Source: Alphaproteobacteria bacterium (GTDB lineage: Bacteria; Pseudomonadota; Alphaproteobacteria; 16-39-46; JABJFC01). Taken from it: a stretch of 37,307 nt of DNA. Location: assembly GCA_018662925.1 (NCBI GenBank), contig JABJFC010000022.1, positions 1 through 37,307 on the forward strand, given 5' to 3'. A model generated the notes under the pieces. It was not told the DNA's origin. It did no database searches and worked only from the letters and a program-made list of their open reading frames with translations. This document shows positions 1 to 8,118 of the stretch, piece after piece (positions within the stretch are counted from its first letter, which is position 1; each line of letters opens with the position of its first letter). A program made the position numbers and the translations under genes.

Positions 1-5
1 CCACT

Positions 6-323
6 GTGTACATCCTTTCTAGCCTTTCCTTAAATGGAAAAAGACTATCTGAAGTTAATACTTTGGGTGGCTCACTTTTTCTCCGCCTTTTTACGACGGA
101 GCCACCCTGCTCAGTGGCTCATTATTACTCCGCTATTTACAAGCACAGCTGTATGTTGTGTTTAAGCGTGGGAATGGCCATGAAAGAAACAGCCAGGCAT
201 ATCAATATATCCCATCGGACGGTAGAAAGTTATTGTGAAAGCCTTAAAATGAAATTCGATTGTGCAACAAAATCTGAGCTCATAAGCCTGTTTTTGCAAT
301 ATAATACAAAGCAGTTCGGTTAG
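6..323 (+). CDS. LuxR-type HTH regulator fragment (5' end uncertain)
   Basis: Residues about 48-97 form a LuxR/FixJ-type C-terminal helix-turn-helix: a GMAMKETARHINISHRTVES segment followed by a K-x-K-F and a TKSELISL ending, which is the usual recognition-helix layout. It would bind DNA as a transcription regulator. The roughly 45 residues before it look like no receiver or autoinducer domain and are partly encoded by a perfect inverted repeat (65-107), so the 5' part may be inserted or degraded sequence. The frame is open to the left edge; GTG at 6 is only the first start available. It could therefore be the end of a longer gene, a small HTH-only protein or a pseudogene. The helix-turn-helix is clear; that the gene is functional is not. 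Confidence 0.5.
   Translation: MYILSSLSLNGKRLSEVNTLGGSLFLRLFTTEPPCSVAHYYSAIYKHSCMLCLSVGMAMKETARHINISHRTVESYCESLKMKFDCATKSELISLFLQYNTKQFG
65..107. repeat. 9-bp perfect inverted repeat inside the LuxR fragment
   Basis: GGGTGGCTC at 65-73 is matched by its exact complement GAGCCACCC at 99-107. A second pair, CTCCG (81-85) and CGGAG (97-101), is nested in the same interval. A partial extra copy (AGTGGCTC) follows at 113-120. The structure lies in the stretch of the frame that has no family similarity, so it may be a small palindromic element inserted in frame, or an old terminator. Confidence 0.55.
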
Positions 324-410
324 GTGGATATTTCCAGGTAGGATGCAAGTCTTTTAAATCGCAATATATATATTATGGAAAATTGGAGCTGCTGGTCTTT
401 CTTTTCCCTG

Positions 411-477
411 CTAACTCGCTCTATGACTACCCGGCTTAAGGCCGGTTCGTCAGAGCTCCTAAGCTCCGGGAAGACGG
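411..477 (-). repeat. Dispersed repeat element B, diverged inverted copy
   Basis: Read on the minus strand this begins CCGTCTTCCCGGAGC and keeps the inner hairpin CCGGC-CTTAAG-CCGG and the CTATGAC/GCGAGTTAG tail. It lacks the final GCATCGCGGGATCCAT of the complete copies at 626-710, 23890-23974 and 36630-36714, so it is an older or truncated copy. Confidence 0.7.
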
Positions 478-511
478 ATTTTGAGAGGTCGTTATAGGCT
501 CCTCTTAGTCG

Positions 512-585
512 TGGATCCCGCGCTCATAAGCAATTCTAAGGCGCGCCTCCGGCTTACCAAGAATTCCTAATGGCCGGGATGACGA
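512..585 (+). repeat. Dispersed repeat element A, copy 1
   Basis: Starts TGGATCCCGCGCTCATAAG and ends AATGGCCGGGATGACGA. Related copies lie at 23636-23711 and 36813-36888. Two arms built on GAATTC flank a GCGCGCC-containing loop, so the element can fold as a hairpin. It shares its two ends, but not its core, with element B. Confidence 0.8.
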
Positions 586-625
586 TTTTTGGCCGTGTGC
601 CTTGGACTGAAGGATTCCAGAGTCT

Positions 626-710
626 CCGTCTTCCCGGAGCCTAGGAACTCTAGATGAACCGGCGTCTTAAGCCGGAGAGGCGTAGAGTGAGTTGGCATCG
701 CGGGATCCAT
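626..710 (+). repeat. Dispersed repeat element B, copy 1 (complete)
   Basis: An 85-bp unit from CCGTCTTCCCGGAGCCTAGG to CGCGGGATCCAT. It contains an inner hairpin CCGGC-gtcttaa-GCCGG inside a wider CTCTAGA/GTAGAG pairing. The copies at 23890-23974 and 36630-36714 have the same length and ends and differ mainly around the hairpin arms. It converges with the A element at 512-585, so the pair is bounded by the inverted ends GGATCCCGCG and CGCGGGATCC. Confidence 0.85.
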
Positions 711-741
711 ACTTCACTGGATTCAGAAAATTGCCAAATCC

Positions 742-790
742 CGTCGTAGCGGCCTGTCCGCCATAGCGAGCGAAGGCGGAAGCGAAGACG
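742..790 (+). repeat. Dispersed repeat element C, copy 1
   Basis: Begins CGTCGTAGCGGCCTGTCCGC and ends AGCGAAGACG. TCCGCC and GGCGGA can pair across a 12-base loop. Related copies are at 23550-23587 (inverted) and 37055-37095. This copy ends about 25 bases beyond the hemF stop codon and may form the downstream end of that transcript. Confidence 0.7.
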
Positions 791-815
791 AATGAGCGGG
801 TGCCTGCAGGACTTC

Positions 816-1679
816 CTAAGCTACCTTTACAGGCCATTCAACGACGGGTGGCAGGGACATGAGGATAGCCTCTGTATTTCCACCGGTTCTAAGACCGAAA
901 TCAGTGCCTCTGTCATACAGCAGATTGAATTCCACATAACGGCCACGACGATAGAGCTGATGTTGGCGATCTTCTGGTGTCCAGGATTCATTCATATGCC
1001 TTCTAGCTATTTGGGCATAGATGTCTAAAAATGTACGGCCCACATCTTGGGTAAAGGCAAAATCATTGTTCCAGCTGTCTGAATTGACATAATCGTAAAA
1101 GATACCGCCGATGCCTCTTGGCTCGTTCCTATGGGGCAAAAAGAAGTACTCATCGCACCATTTTTTGAACTTAGGGTAATAAGCATCATCATGGCGATCA
1201 CAGGCACCCTTCAGGGCAGTGTGGAAGTCTTTTGCGGCTGCTTCATTAGGGAACATGGGGGTGAGATCGGTGCCGCCTCCAAACCATGACTTTTTCGTTA
1301 TAATATGTCGGGTGTTCATATGTACAGCCGGCACATGGGGGTTTTGCATATGGGCCACGAGAGAGATTCCACTGGCCCAGAATTCTGGATTCTCTTCTGC
1401 TCCGGGGATTTCCTTGCGGAATTCCTCGGAAAACTCTCCAAAAACTGTCGAGACATTCACACCAACCTTTTCAAAGACACGGCCTGTCATGACTGCCATG
1501 GTGCCCCCTCCTCCACCATCACGTTCCCAGGTTTTGCGAACAAATTTTCCAGGTTCTTTTTCAGACAGCTGTCCTGTGAGCTCTTGTTCAATCTTTTCAA
1601 ATTCAGTGCAAATACGCGTTTGAAGTTCAGTAAACCACTCTGAAGCCGTTCTTTTTTGGTTCTCAGTTGAATTGGACAT
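816..1679 (-). CDS. hemF: Oxygen-dependent coproporphyrinogen III oxidase
   Basis: HemF oxidatively decarboxylates coproporphyrinogen III to protoporphyrinogen IX, using O2, in the cytoplasmic heme pathway. The 287-residue protein has the family signatures in order: GGGGGTMAV near residue 56, [13 protein letters not shown] near 130, [15 protein letters not shown] near 182 and [20 protein letters not shown] near 246. It ends shortly after SLPPVVEW. The E. coli enzyme continues for about 20 more residues, but Rickettsia HemF also stops here, so I read this as lineage-typical and not truncated. The start overlaps the end of trmL by 17 bases, and an AAAGGAG ribosome binding site lies within trmL, so the two are probably translationally coupled. 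The heme product suits the nearby oxidase operon. Confidence 0.96.
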   Translation of the reverse strand: MSNSTENQKRTASEWFTELQTRICTEFEKIEQELTGQLSEKEPGKFVRKTWERDGGGGGTMAVMTGRVFEKVGVNVSTVFGEFSEEFRKEIPGAEENPEFWASGISLVAHMQNPHVPAVHMNTRHIITKKSWFGGGTDLTPMFPNEAAAKDFHTALKGACDRHDDAYYPKFKKWCDEYFFLPHRNEPRGIGGIFYDYVNSDSWNNDFAFTQDVGRTFLDIYAQIARRHMNESWTPEDRQHQLYRRGRYVEFNLLYDRGTDFGLRTGGNTEAILMSLPPVVEWPVKVA

Positions 1680-2151
1680 ATTTAACTCCTTTTGTTACTG
1701 GAAACAGTTTTGTCTGGCGTAGCGCTTCGCCAGTTACCATAGATGCAGCGATAGCTACGTTTAAAGAGCGCACACTATCTTGCATAGGAATATGGACACT
1801 TTCGGTGCAGGCTGTCCTGACGTCATTTGGCACACCAACGCTTTCTTGGCCCAATAAGAGAATATCATCGGAGCTGAACTGGAATTCGCTATAAGGATGG
1901 GTGCCGTCTACATCAACCAAAATAATGCGTTTGCCAACGGATGTGTTGGACGTTAGGAAGGCTTTCCAGGAAGTGTGTTCTTTAAAATCAACGTGATCGA
2001 TATAGTCCATGCCGGCACGGCGCAGTCTGCGCTCACTGAATACAAAGCCGCAGGGCCCAATAATATCAACAGAAACGCCAAGACAGGCACCCATCCGAAG
2101 AAGTGTCCCGGTGTTTTGGGGAATTTCTGGTTGAAAAAGGGCGAGCCGCAT
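1663..2151 (-). CDS. trmL: tRNA (cytidine/uridine-34-2'-O)-methyltransferase
   Basis: TrmL methylates the ribose at the wobble base of tRNA-Leu isoacceptors, using S-adenosylmethionine. At 162 residues it has the normal length for a minimal SPOUT methyltransferase. Visible family motifs are the N-terminal [20 protein letters not shown], the central [11 protein letters not shown] (knot loop) and the C-terminal [18 protein letters not shown]. It is the first gene of a two-gene unit with hemF, overlapping it by 17 bases, and is transcribed divergently from the RNase E/G gene 44 bases away. Confidence 0.93.
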   Translation of the reverse strand: MRLALFQPEIPQNTGTLLRMGACLGVSVDIIGPCGFVFSERRLRRAGMDYIDHVDFKEHTSWKAFLTSNTSVGKRIILVDVDGTHPYSEFQFSSDDILLLGQESVGVPNDVRTACTESVHIPMQDSVRSLNVAIAASMVTGEALRQTKLFPVTKGVKYVQFN

Positions 2152-2195
2152 TGGATAGTGAACTCCTGCGTTATGTGCTTACGAGAAACAATTAA

Positions 2196-3287
2196 ATGAA
2201 TATGACCGTCCTTGTCAACAAACTCCCTGGGGAAACGCGTGTTGCGCTTCTACAAGATGGCCAGGCCATTGCGTTTTACTCCTCCAAGGAAACAGCCTCG
2301 GGACCTCCCGTTGGAACCATCCTTTTGGGGAAAGTAATCCGTATTGCAAAAGAACTTTCTGCAGCCTTTGTAGATTTGGGACATGATACGTTGGGGTTTT
2401 TGCCCATAAAGAAGGCACATGTCCTAACAGAAGGTGCCTCAATCATGGTGCAAGTGAAAGTCCCGGCCATTCAAAAAGAAGGCAAAGGCCCTCGCCTGTC
2501 ACAAGAAATTCGTCTCCTCTCCCCTCTTTTGATTCTGTTACCAAGGGAATCGAGCGTAAGTTTCTCCAAGCACTTTAGCGATATGGAGCAAAAAGAGGCG
2601 TTAAAGTCCCACTTTTCGGGCAAATGTGGCCTCATTTTTCGTCGGACTGCCCAAGGTGTCAGCCTAACTGACCTCCAAAAGTCCTACGACAACCTTGAAA
2701 CCACGTGGCAAAGCCTAGAAAAGATTGCTGCAAATTCAAAGACTCCGAAAGTAATTTACAGCCCTCCTCCCATGCCCCTTCGTTTTTTTCAATACTATTC
2801 TGGGCCAAGCTTTAAGAGGGTTTTGGTTGATGATTCAGAAATCTTTAATGATTTAAAAAGGAACAATGTTTCTTTTGTTGAAATCTTCAAGCCAGAACGA
2901 GGGGACTCAAGCGACCTATTTGAAGCCTTTGATGTTGAAAAAGACTGGGAAAGCCTTTCTCACAACACAATTGAAATCCCAGGAGGTGGCTCTCTTATAA
3001 TTGAAGAAACATCTGCTTTGACGGCCATTGATGTGAACAGTGATGGAGAACGAGACTTAGTTGCGTTTAATAAGTCTGCGGCCAAGGAAATTGCGCGCCA
3101 GCTACGGCTCCGAAATGTGTCTGGTCCGATTCTGATTGATTTTGCCGGTCAAAAGACGCCTGCCATGATCAAGAAAGTTATGGAAATCCTTAAGGGGGAA
3201 ATTGCCTCTGATCCCATTTCAACGCACTTTTTTGGGCGCACACCACTGGGACTCGTAGAGATCGTAAGAGAGCGGAGGAGTTTCTAG
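2196..3287 (+). CDS. Ribonuclease E/G family protein (short form)
   Basis: A 363-residue member of the RNase E/G family of single-strand endoribonucleases involved in RNA processing and decay. Residues about 38-95 resemble the S1 RNA-binding domain (GTILLGKVIRIAKELSAAFV onward). The catalytic half carries AIDVNSDGERD near residue 279 and LRLRNVSGPILIDFAGQK near 304; the aspartates match the metal-binding pair of RNase E. The protein ends at LGLVEIVRERRSF, before the position of the zinc-link cysteines (CPxC) and without the long scaffold region of RNase E. Short versions of this kind are known in alphaproteobacteria. ATG codons at 2196 and 2202 are both possible starts. The gene converges on coxC with only 7 bases between the stop codons, leaving no room for a separate terminator. 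Confidence 0.85.
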   Translation: MNMTVLVNKLPGETRVALLQDGQAIAFYSSKETASGPPVGTILLGKVIRIAKELSAAFVDLGHDTLGFLPIKKAHVLTEGASIMVQVKVPAIQKEGKGPRLSQEIRLLSPLLILLPRESSVSFSKHFSDMEQKEALKSHFSGKCGLIFRRTAQGVSLTDLQKSYDNLETTWQSLEKIAANSKTPKVIYSPPPMPLRFFQYYSGPSFKRVLVDDSEIFNDLKRNNVSFVEIFKPERGDSSDLFEAFDVEKDWESLSHNTIEIPGGGSLIIEETSALTAIDVNSDGERDLVAFNKSAAKEIARQLRLRNVSGPILIDFAGQKTPAMIKKVMEILKGEIASDPISTHFFGRTPLGLVEIVRERRSF

Positions 3288-3294
3288 GCGCTCC

Positions 3295-4104
3295 TTATCC
3301 GCCCCACCAATAGACGAAAACAAATAGGAAAAGCCAAATAATGTCCACAAAATGCCAATACCAGGCCGCGGCTTCAAAGCCCACATGGTGATTGGGCTTA
3401 AAATGACCCTTTCGGGCACGAAAGAAACAAACCGTCAGAAAGACAATACCAACGAAGACATGAAAGCCGTGGAACCCTGTGGCCATATAGAATAGCGTAG
3501 GATAGATACCGCCGGTGAACGCAAAAGGCGCGTGGGCATACTCAAAAATCTGAACACAGAGGAAAACAATCCCCAACAGAACGGTGAGTCCCGTACCGCG
3601 CACCATGTCTTTGCGATTGTTCTCCAACATGGCGTGGTGGGCCCAGGTGATGGTTGTACCGGATAGAAGTAGGAGAAGCGTATTCAGATAGGGGAGCCGA
3701 AATGGATTAAAGGGATCAATGCCTACAGGAGGCCAGACCCCGCCCGTGGCTTCTGTTGGGAAGAGGCTCGCATTGAAAAAGGCCCAGAAGAAAGAGGCAA
3801 AAAGCATGAGTTCGGAAATGATGAAAAAGACCATGCCATACCGAAGGCCAATGCGGACTGGATACGTATGCTTTTCATCTGTTTGTGCCTCATTGACGAC
3901 GTCTCGCCACCACCCGATCATGGTGAAAACAAGAATCCCAAGCCCAATAAGTAGGGGGACGATTGTGATTTGATGCATAAAAAGCGCACCGCCTAGAGCA
4001 ATGAATAAGGCCGCAATCGAACCCACAAATGGCCAGGGACTTGGGTCCACCATATGATAAGGATGGGGTTTCAGTTTTTCAGCCATTTGTGCGGTCGTTT
4101 CCAT
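3295..4104 (-). CDS. coxC: Cytochrome c oxidase subunit III
   Basis: Subunit III of the aa3-type oxidase, an inner-membrane protein that stabilises the D-pathway side of subunit I. The 269 residues contain seven hydrophobic segments and typical COX3 signatures: HPYHMVDPSPWPF near the N-terminus, MLFASFFWAFFNASLFP near residue 102, TGFHGFHVFVGI near 210 and a final WYWHFVDIIWLFLF. It is the last gene of the oxidase operon. It lies 18 bases after the YejA-like gene, which separates it from ctaG, its usual neighbour. Methionine 7 is an alternative start. Confidence 0.96.
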   Translation of the reverse strand: METTAQMAEKLKPHPYHMVDPSPWPFVGSIAALFIALGGALFMHQITIVPLLIGLGILVFTMIGWWRDVVNEAQTDEKHTYPVRIGLRYGMVFFIISELMLFASFFWAFFNASLFPTEATGGVWPPVGIDPFNPFRLPYLNTLLLLLSGTTITWAHHAMLENNRKDMVRGTGLTVLLGIVFLCVQIFEYAHAPFAFTGGIYPTLFYMATGFHGFHVFVGIVFLTVCFFRARKGHFKPNHHVGFEAAAWYWHFVDIIWLFLFVFVYWWGG

Positions 4105-4122
4105 TGCTTTTTATAGCCTTCA

Positions 4123-5925
4123 TCATTTCTTTTTCTTTGTGCCCTCCAACCACCAGGTGTGAGGATTGATGCCTACCACAGGGTCAAACTTAGGATGACC
4201 AAATTTGTCCCAGTATGCAACCCGGTCGATGTTGCTGTGGTAAAGAGGCACTACGTAATGATTTGCCAAAAGGATCCTGTCTAAGGCGCGGGTGGCGGCA
4301 ACCAAATCGTCGCGTTTTTTTGCTGAAGCTATTTTTTCAACTAGGAAATCGACAACTTCTTCCCGAATTCCAGGATAGTTACGGCTGCCAGATTCATCTG
4401 CCGCTCTCGTGGTCCAATAATGACCCTGTTCGTTGCCTGGTGATAAAGATTCTCCCCACCAGTTCCAAATCATATCATAATCCCAATCAAGTCTCCTTTT
4501 CTCGTATTGGGCCGTATCAACAGTTCGGATATGTGTTTTTATACCAAGGCTATCGAGATTTCTCTTGTAGGCCATGGCCAATTTTTCATGTTCCGGAGAG
4601 TTCAAAAGAATCTCGAAATCGAAAGGTTTTTTAGTCTCCACATTGGTGAGCACTCCTTTTTGAAGGACCCAGCCGGCCTGTTTTAAGAGGCTAAGCGCTT
4701 TTCTGACGTTGTCTCGATTTTGTCCCGAGCCATCAGTGGTTGGTGGCGTGTATTTGTCTCCAAAAACAGCGGGATTTACTTTGTCTTTATAGGGATTGAG
4801 TAATGCCAATTCTAAGTCGCTTGGGCCATTACTAGAGGCGAGGTCCGAGTTTTCATAAAAGCTGGTTGTCCTTATGAATCCACCATCAAATATGTTTTTG
4901 TTGAGCCACTCAAAGTCAAAAACGAGACTTAAAGCTTCTCGCACCCTTTTATCCTCAAAAATAGGCTTGCGTGTGTTGAAAACAAAGCCACTGAGACCAA
5001 CGGGGCGTTTATGCTCTATATCAATTTTTGCTATTTGTTTTTTTACAAAGTGCGGACCAATATACGCATTTCTCCAGCGTGTTAAGTCGGCTTCGCTACG
5101 AAAGTCATATTCTCCCGACTTAAAGGCCTCTAGAGCAACGTTTGCATCTCGATAGTAATCAATGCGAATCGTGTCAAAGTTGTATTGTCCTTTGCGAACA
5201 GGCACATCCTTTCCCCAATAGTTTTTGAGGCGTTCGTACACTATATAGCGTCCTGGCTCAAACTTTGCGATCTGATATGGCCCACTGGTAAGAGGAGCAG
5301 TGAGCGTTGGCTTATCAAACTCTTTGCCTTCCCAATCCTTTTTGGATTGAATGGGCATGTATCCCATCAAAAGTGGCATTTCAGGGTCTGGATTACCGTC
5401 CACTTTCTTAAATGTAAATTTAACAGATCTAGGGCCTGTTTGTTCAGCTTTGTCGACTTTTCCATAGAAAAGGCGCATATTGGGGATTCCTTTGTCTCTC
5501 TGAATCTCCCATGAAAAGAGAACATCTTCCACCGTAACAGGAGTCCCGTCCTCCCACTTAGCTTCAGGACGAAGGTTGAATTCTACCCAAGAACGATCTG
5601 GTGCCATTTCAACAGATTCGGCCAATAGGCCGTACATGGAAAAAGGCTCGTCAGGAGAACGTGATAAGAGAGATTCACGCGTTAGCAACAATCCCTCAGG
5701 TGCGACACCTTGAATGGTCCGAGTTAACGTATCAAAACTACCAATGGCGGCCAGTTTTAGCTCCCCTCCTTTAGGCGCCTCTGGATTCACATGCTCAAAA
5801 TGCGTAAAATTGGCGGGGTATTTCATATCTCCATGCATGGAAATGCCGTGCTGTGGCTTAGCCCATGAGCTAGTGGCTGTGAGAAGCTCTAATATGAAAC
5901 TAGCCAGGATTAATTTCTTCTTCAT
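4123..5925 (-). CDS. YejA-like extracellular solute-binding protein (family 5)
   Basis: A periplasmic substrate-binding protein for an ABC importer of peptides or peptide-like compounds. The first 22 residues form a signal peptide (KKK, a hydrophobic stretch, then SSWAKP). The length of 600 residues and the opening HGISMHGDMKYPANFTHFEH followed by NPEAPKGGELKLAAIGSFDT match the YejA/oligopeptide-binding branch of family 5, whose E. coli member binds microcin C-type peptides. LRPEAKWEDGTPVTVEDV is the family signature. No permease or ATPase gene is nearby, so it must work with a transporter encoded elsewhere. It sits inside the oxidase operon, 11 bases after ctaG and 18 bases before coxC, with a strong AGGAGAAGG ribosome binding site, so it is presumably cotranscribed with the oxidase genes. 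Confidence 0.88.
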   Translation of the reverse strand: MKKKLILASFILELLTATSSWAKPQHGISMHGDMKYPANFTHFEHVNPEAPKGGELKLAAIGSFDTLTRTIQGVAPEGLLLTRESLLSRSPDEPFSMYGLLAESVEMAPDRSWVEFNLRPEAKWEDGTPVTVEDVLFSWEIQRDKGIPNMRLFYGKVDKAEQTGPRSVKFTFKKVDGNPDPEMPLLMGYMPIQSKKDWEGKEFDKPTLTAPLTSGPYQIAKFEPGRYIVYERLKNYWGKDVPVRKGQYNFDTIRIDYYRDANVALEAFKSGEYDFRSEADLTRWRNAYIGPHFVKKQIAKIDIEHKRPVGLSGFVFNTRKPIFEDKRVREALSLVFDFEWLNKNIFDGGFIRTTSFYENSDLASSNGPSDLELALLNPYKDKVNPAVFGDKYTPPTTDGSGQNRDNVRKALSLLKQAGWVLQKGVLTNVETKKPFDFEILLNSPEHEKLAMAYKRNLDSLGIKTHIRTVDTAQYEKRRLDWDYDMIWNWWGESLSPGNEQGHYWTTRAADESGSRNYPGIREEVVDFLVEKIASAKKRDDLVAATRALDRILLANHYVVPLYHSNIDRVAYWDKFGHPKFDPVVGINPHTWWLEGTKKKK

Positions 5926-5936
5926 AGTGCCTTCTC

Positions 5937-6488
5937 CTATCTTAATCTGAAAAATGTATACGATAGCGTTATAGATTTAACGTCCTTCATTTTTGGGTCA
6001 TTCTCAATCTCGGGGTCGATGAAAAACAAGACGGGCATGTCCACCTCTTGATGGGCTTCCAATTTTTGTTCGATAAAGCAAAAGCATTCCACTTTGTTAA
6101 AGTAGACACCGGCCTTGTCAGGCGTAACATTGTAGGTGGACATTCCATAAATTGCCTTATCCGTCTTGTTTTTTGCCCGGTACAGGGCAAATCCTTGTTC
6201 TCCAGCTCGAACGGTTACTTCCTTTTGTAAGGGCTTAAACTCCCAAGGAAGATCCCGATTTACATCCGCATTAAAGCGAACGGTTACTAAACGATTTGTT
6301 ATCACATCTGGAAGGGTTGGGGCAACCTGTGTGGTACCGCCATACCCAGTTTTTTGACAAAAAATGCGATAAAGAGGGACGGAAGCATAAGCCATACCTA
6401 GCATTCCCACGGCTAAGACACCCAAAATAATCCCCGTATGCTTTTTCTTTTTTTGGGACATGGGTAGGTCGCTATCCCCCTGCCCCAT
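5937..6488 (-). CDS. ctaG: Cytochrome c oxidase assembly protein CtaG/Cox11
   Basis: A membrane-anchored periplasmic copper chaperone that delivers copper to the CuB site of CoxA. The 183 residues have a lysine-rich N-terminus, one membrane segment (residues about 19-38) and the Cox11 domain with FNADVNRDLPWEFKP and the copper-binding ECFCF motif near residue 135. The start at 6488 overlaps coxF by 17 bases. A second methionine ten codons later (MSQKKKK) is equally plausible and would remove the overlap. Confidence 0.95.
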   Translation of the reverse strand: MGQGDSDLPMSQKKKKHTGIILGVLAVGMLGMAYASVPLYRIFCQKTGYGGTTQVAPTLPDVITNRLVTVRFNADVNRDLPWEFKPLQKEVTVRAGEQGFALYRAKNKTDKAIYGMSTYNVTPDKAGVYFNKVECFCFIEQKLEAHQEVDMPVLFFIDPEIENDPKMKDVKSITLSYTFFRLR

Positions 6489-6603
6489 TAATGCGTACGA
6501 TGGTCACAAAGAAAAACAAAACCACTAATGCGAGCAATAAGATCAGCATAAGTCGATTCTTCGGTCTTTGTTTTTCCCTAAAATCGGGAGCATTGAGGGA
6601 CAT
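6472..6603 (-). CDS. Small CoxF-like membrane protein
   Basis: A 43-residue reading frame between the MFS gene and ctaG. It has a short charged N-terminus (MSLNAPDFREKQRPKNR), one hydrophobic helix (LMLILLLALVVLFFFVTIVR) and a short tail. The position directly before ctaG, the size, the single membrane segment and the FFxVTIV-type end of the helix match CoxF, a poorly characterised small protein found between ctaB and ctaG in alphaproteobacterial oxidase operons. An in-frame stop lies just upstream of the ATG, fixing the start. It overlaps ctaG by 17 bases if ctaG starts at 6488. The function is thought to be in oxidase assembly but is not established. Confidence 0.7.
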   Translation of the reverse strand: MSLNAPDFREKQRPKNRLMLILLLALVVLFFFVTIVRINGAGG

Positions 6604-6766
6604 TTGAGTGGCTCACATTCACATTACCAATCCATAGTTGGCACAAAAACCTCTCAAGTGTAAAGAGCTTTGCGTATTCTTTATGTTCTAAGTTTTTATC
6701 CAATTAAGTGTCTAGTTATTTTTGGCTGGTCATATGCTAAAATTCTAAATAGATAAAAGAATGAAA

Positions 6767-6788
6767 GGCCCTGGAATAGAGTTCAGGC
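6767..6788 (-). terminator. Weak hairpin after the MFS gene
   Basis: On the minus strand GCCTGAACTC and an imperfect complement ending CCAGGGC are followed by CTTTCATTCTTTTA. It could slow or end transcription between the MFS gene and coxF, but the stem has mismatches and the T-run is broken. The rest of the interval 6604-6858 shows no gene. Confidence 0.25.
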
Positions 6789-6858
6789 TTTGACGCCAGT
6801 TGCACTCGTGATTAAGTCTGCTCGTTCAAGCAAAAGTTTTTAGCATCCTTACGGCTGC

Positions 6859-8055
6859 TTACACCGCCTTATATTTCTTTAATTTGTAAAGGCAAGTCCC
6901 ACTCAAGACCATAACCACCACGGAAACGAGTATGAATGAGAAATGAATACTTTCTAGGTCGGCTAGCCACCCAATTATGGGGGCAAAGATGGTAAAGATA
7001 AGTCTGGTTATAAGATTATCAATGCTGATAATACTGGCACGCATCTGGGAACTGGTTTCTCGGTTTAAAAGAGCATAGACAAGAGGTGTTTTAAGGCCAC
7101 GTGCTCCTTGAATGCTTATGGCAAAAAGAACCATGAAGATGGTATCCATGGTTCCAAAGAGAATCAAGGAAATCCCAATACTTAGAGGGATTATGAGAAA
7201 AACTGAGAACAGTCCCATTCTTTTTTCCACAAGCCAGGCTTTTTGGGCTGTAAGAGCCGCGGCTAAGTTAAGAATGGCCCATAAAATGCCAAACCAAAAA
7301 ATAGAGAGGCCAATATGCTTAAAGTAAGGCTGAAAAAGCCAGATGGATATCAGTGTTGCAAACCCAACGATACCTGAATAGAGCAGCGTCCATTTGACGA
7401 TTTTATTTTGCTGAAAGGCAAAGTCCAAAATTGCCTTAATATCAGATTCGATCCTGTCAAATAGTTTCAGTTTAGATGAGGAAAGGGCCATAGATTGGCT
7501 TTTTTTCGTATCTTTTAGGGACATGGTAAGGGGAAATAAGCCTAGAACCACCACAAAATAAGCAACGAAAGGGACCCAGAGATTCATATAAGCCAGGAAG
7601 CCCCCAATGACTGCAGTGACTGCTTCTGCCACGCGGCCGTACATTTGGACCATACCTTCTTGCGCTGTGTAAGTCTTCTTTTCACCTGCGTCATCCAAAG
7701 TTTCGTAGAGAATGGCAGCTTCACTACCAGAGAATAGGCTGACGGAAATACCCCATAAGACTTCGGCGATGGCAAAAGAAGCAAATTTATGGCAGAAAGC
7801 ATATAGAGTGGCACCGGCTATATTTATAATGCTTCCAACAACGAGACACCATTTCCAACCAAATCGATCTCCCAGGTAGCCTCCAGGGAGTTCCCCTAGA
7901 ACAAGGGTCAGGGAAAAAATGGCTTGTAGGGTGAAAACATGAAAGTATCCAAAGCCAAGATCCTGGATGAATAGAACAAACACCGGCATCCAAAAGAATG
8001 AAAAACGTATGGCTTGAATCCAGCGAAGCTTCCACACATTAGATAGGATATCCAT
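6859..8055 (-). CDS. Major facilitator superfamily transporter
   Basis: A 398-residue inner-membrane protein with about twelve hydrophobic segments in two halves joined by a charged central loop (near residues 185-210). The loop between helices 2 and 3 reads GGYLGDRFGWKW, the MFS motif A. The substrate cannot be told from the sequence. The gene lies between ctaB and coxF, normally adjacent genes of the oxidase operon, and in the same orientation. An AAGGAG ribosome binding site precedes the ATG. It is 77 bases after ctaB and about 255 bases before coxF, so the insertion is looser than that of the YejA-like gene and may have its own expression signals. Confidence 0.88.
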   Translation of the reverse strand: MDILSNVWKLRWIQAIRFSFFWMPVFVLFIQDLGFGYFHVFTLQAIFSLTLVLGELPGGYLGDRFGWKWCLVVGSIINIAGATLYAFCHKFASFAIAEVLWGISVSLFSGSEAAILYETLDDAGEKKTYTAQEGMVQMYGRVAEAVTAVIGGFLAYMNLWVPFVAYFVVVLGLFPLTMSLKDTKKSQSMALSSSKLKLFDRIESDIKAILDFAFQQNKIVKWTLLYSGIVGFATLISIWLFQPYFKHIGLSIFWFGILWAILNLAAALTAQKAWLVEKRMGLFSVFLIIPLSIGISLILFGTMDTIFMVLFAISIQGARGLKTPLVYALLNRETSSQMRASIISIDNLITRLIFTIFAPIIGWLADLESIHFSFILVSVVVMVLSGTCLYKLKKYKAV

Positions 8056-8118
8056 CGGCGCTTAACTCCTTTTTATTATTATCGTTCCACTATACCTTAG
8101 AGCATCGTGCAAGAAAAG

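Larger units (their letters stand above)
324..815. other. Repeat cluster 1 (non-coding)
   Basis: No gene is visible in this stretch of nearly 500 bases between the LuxR fragment and the end of hemF. It holds, in order, an inverted B element, an A element, a forward B element and a C stem-loop element, each entered separately. Bases 324-410 are AT-rich with no recognisable feature. Confidence 0.7.

Noticed and set aside
411-790. CRISPR array.
   Set aside because: The repeats are few, of different types and orientations, unevenly spaced, and no cas genes are present.
816-860. C-terminal truncation of HemF by the nearby repeat.
   Set aside because: The Rickettsia enzyme also ends directly after the SLPP motif, so the short end is probably normal for this lineage, and the repeat begins beyond the stop codon.
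792-1028. Plus-strand frame overlapping the end of hemF.
   Set aside because: It is antisense to a well-supported gene and shows no domain.
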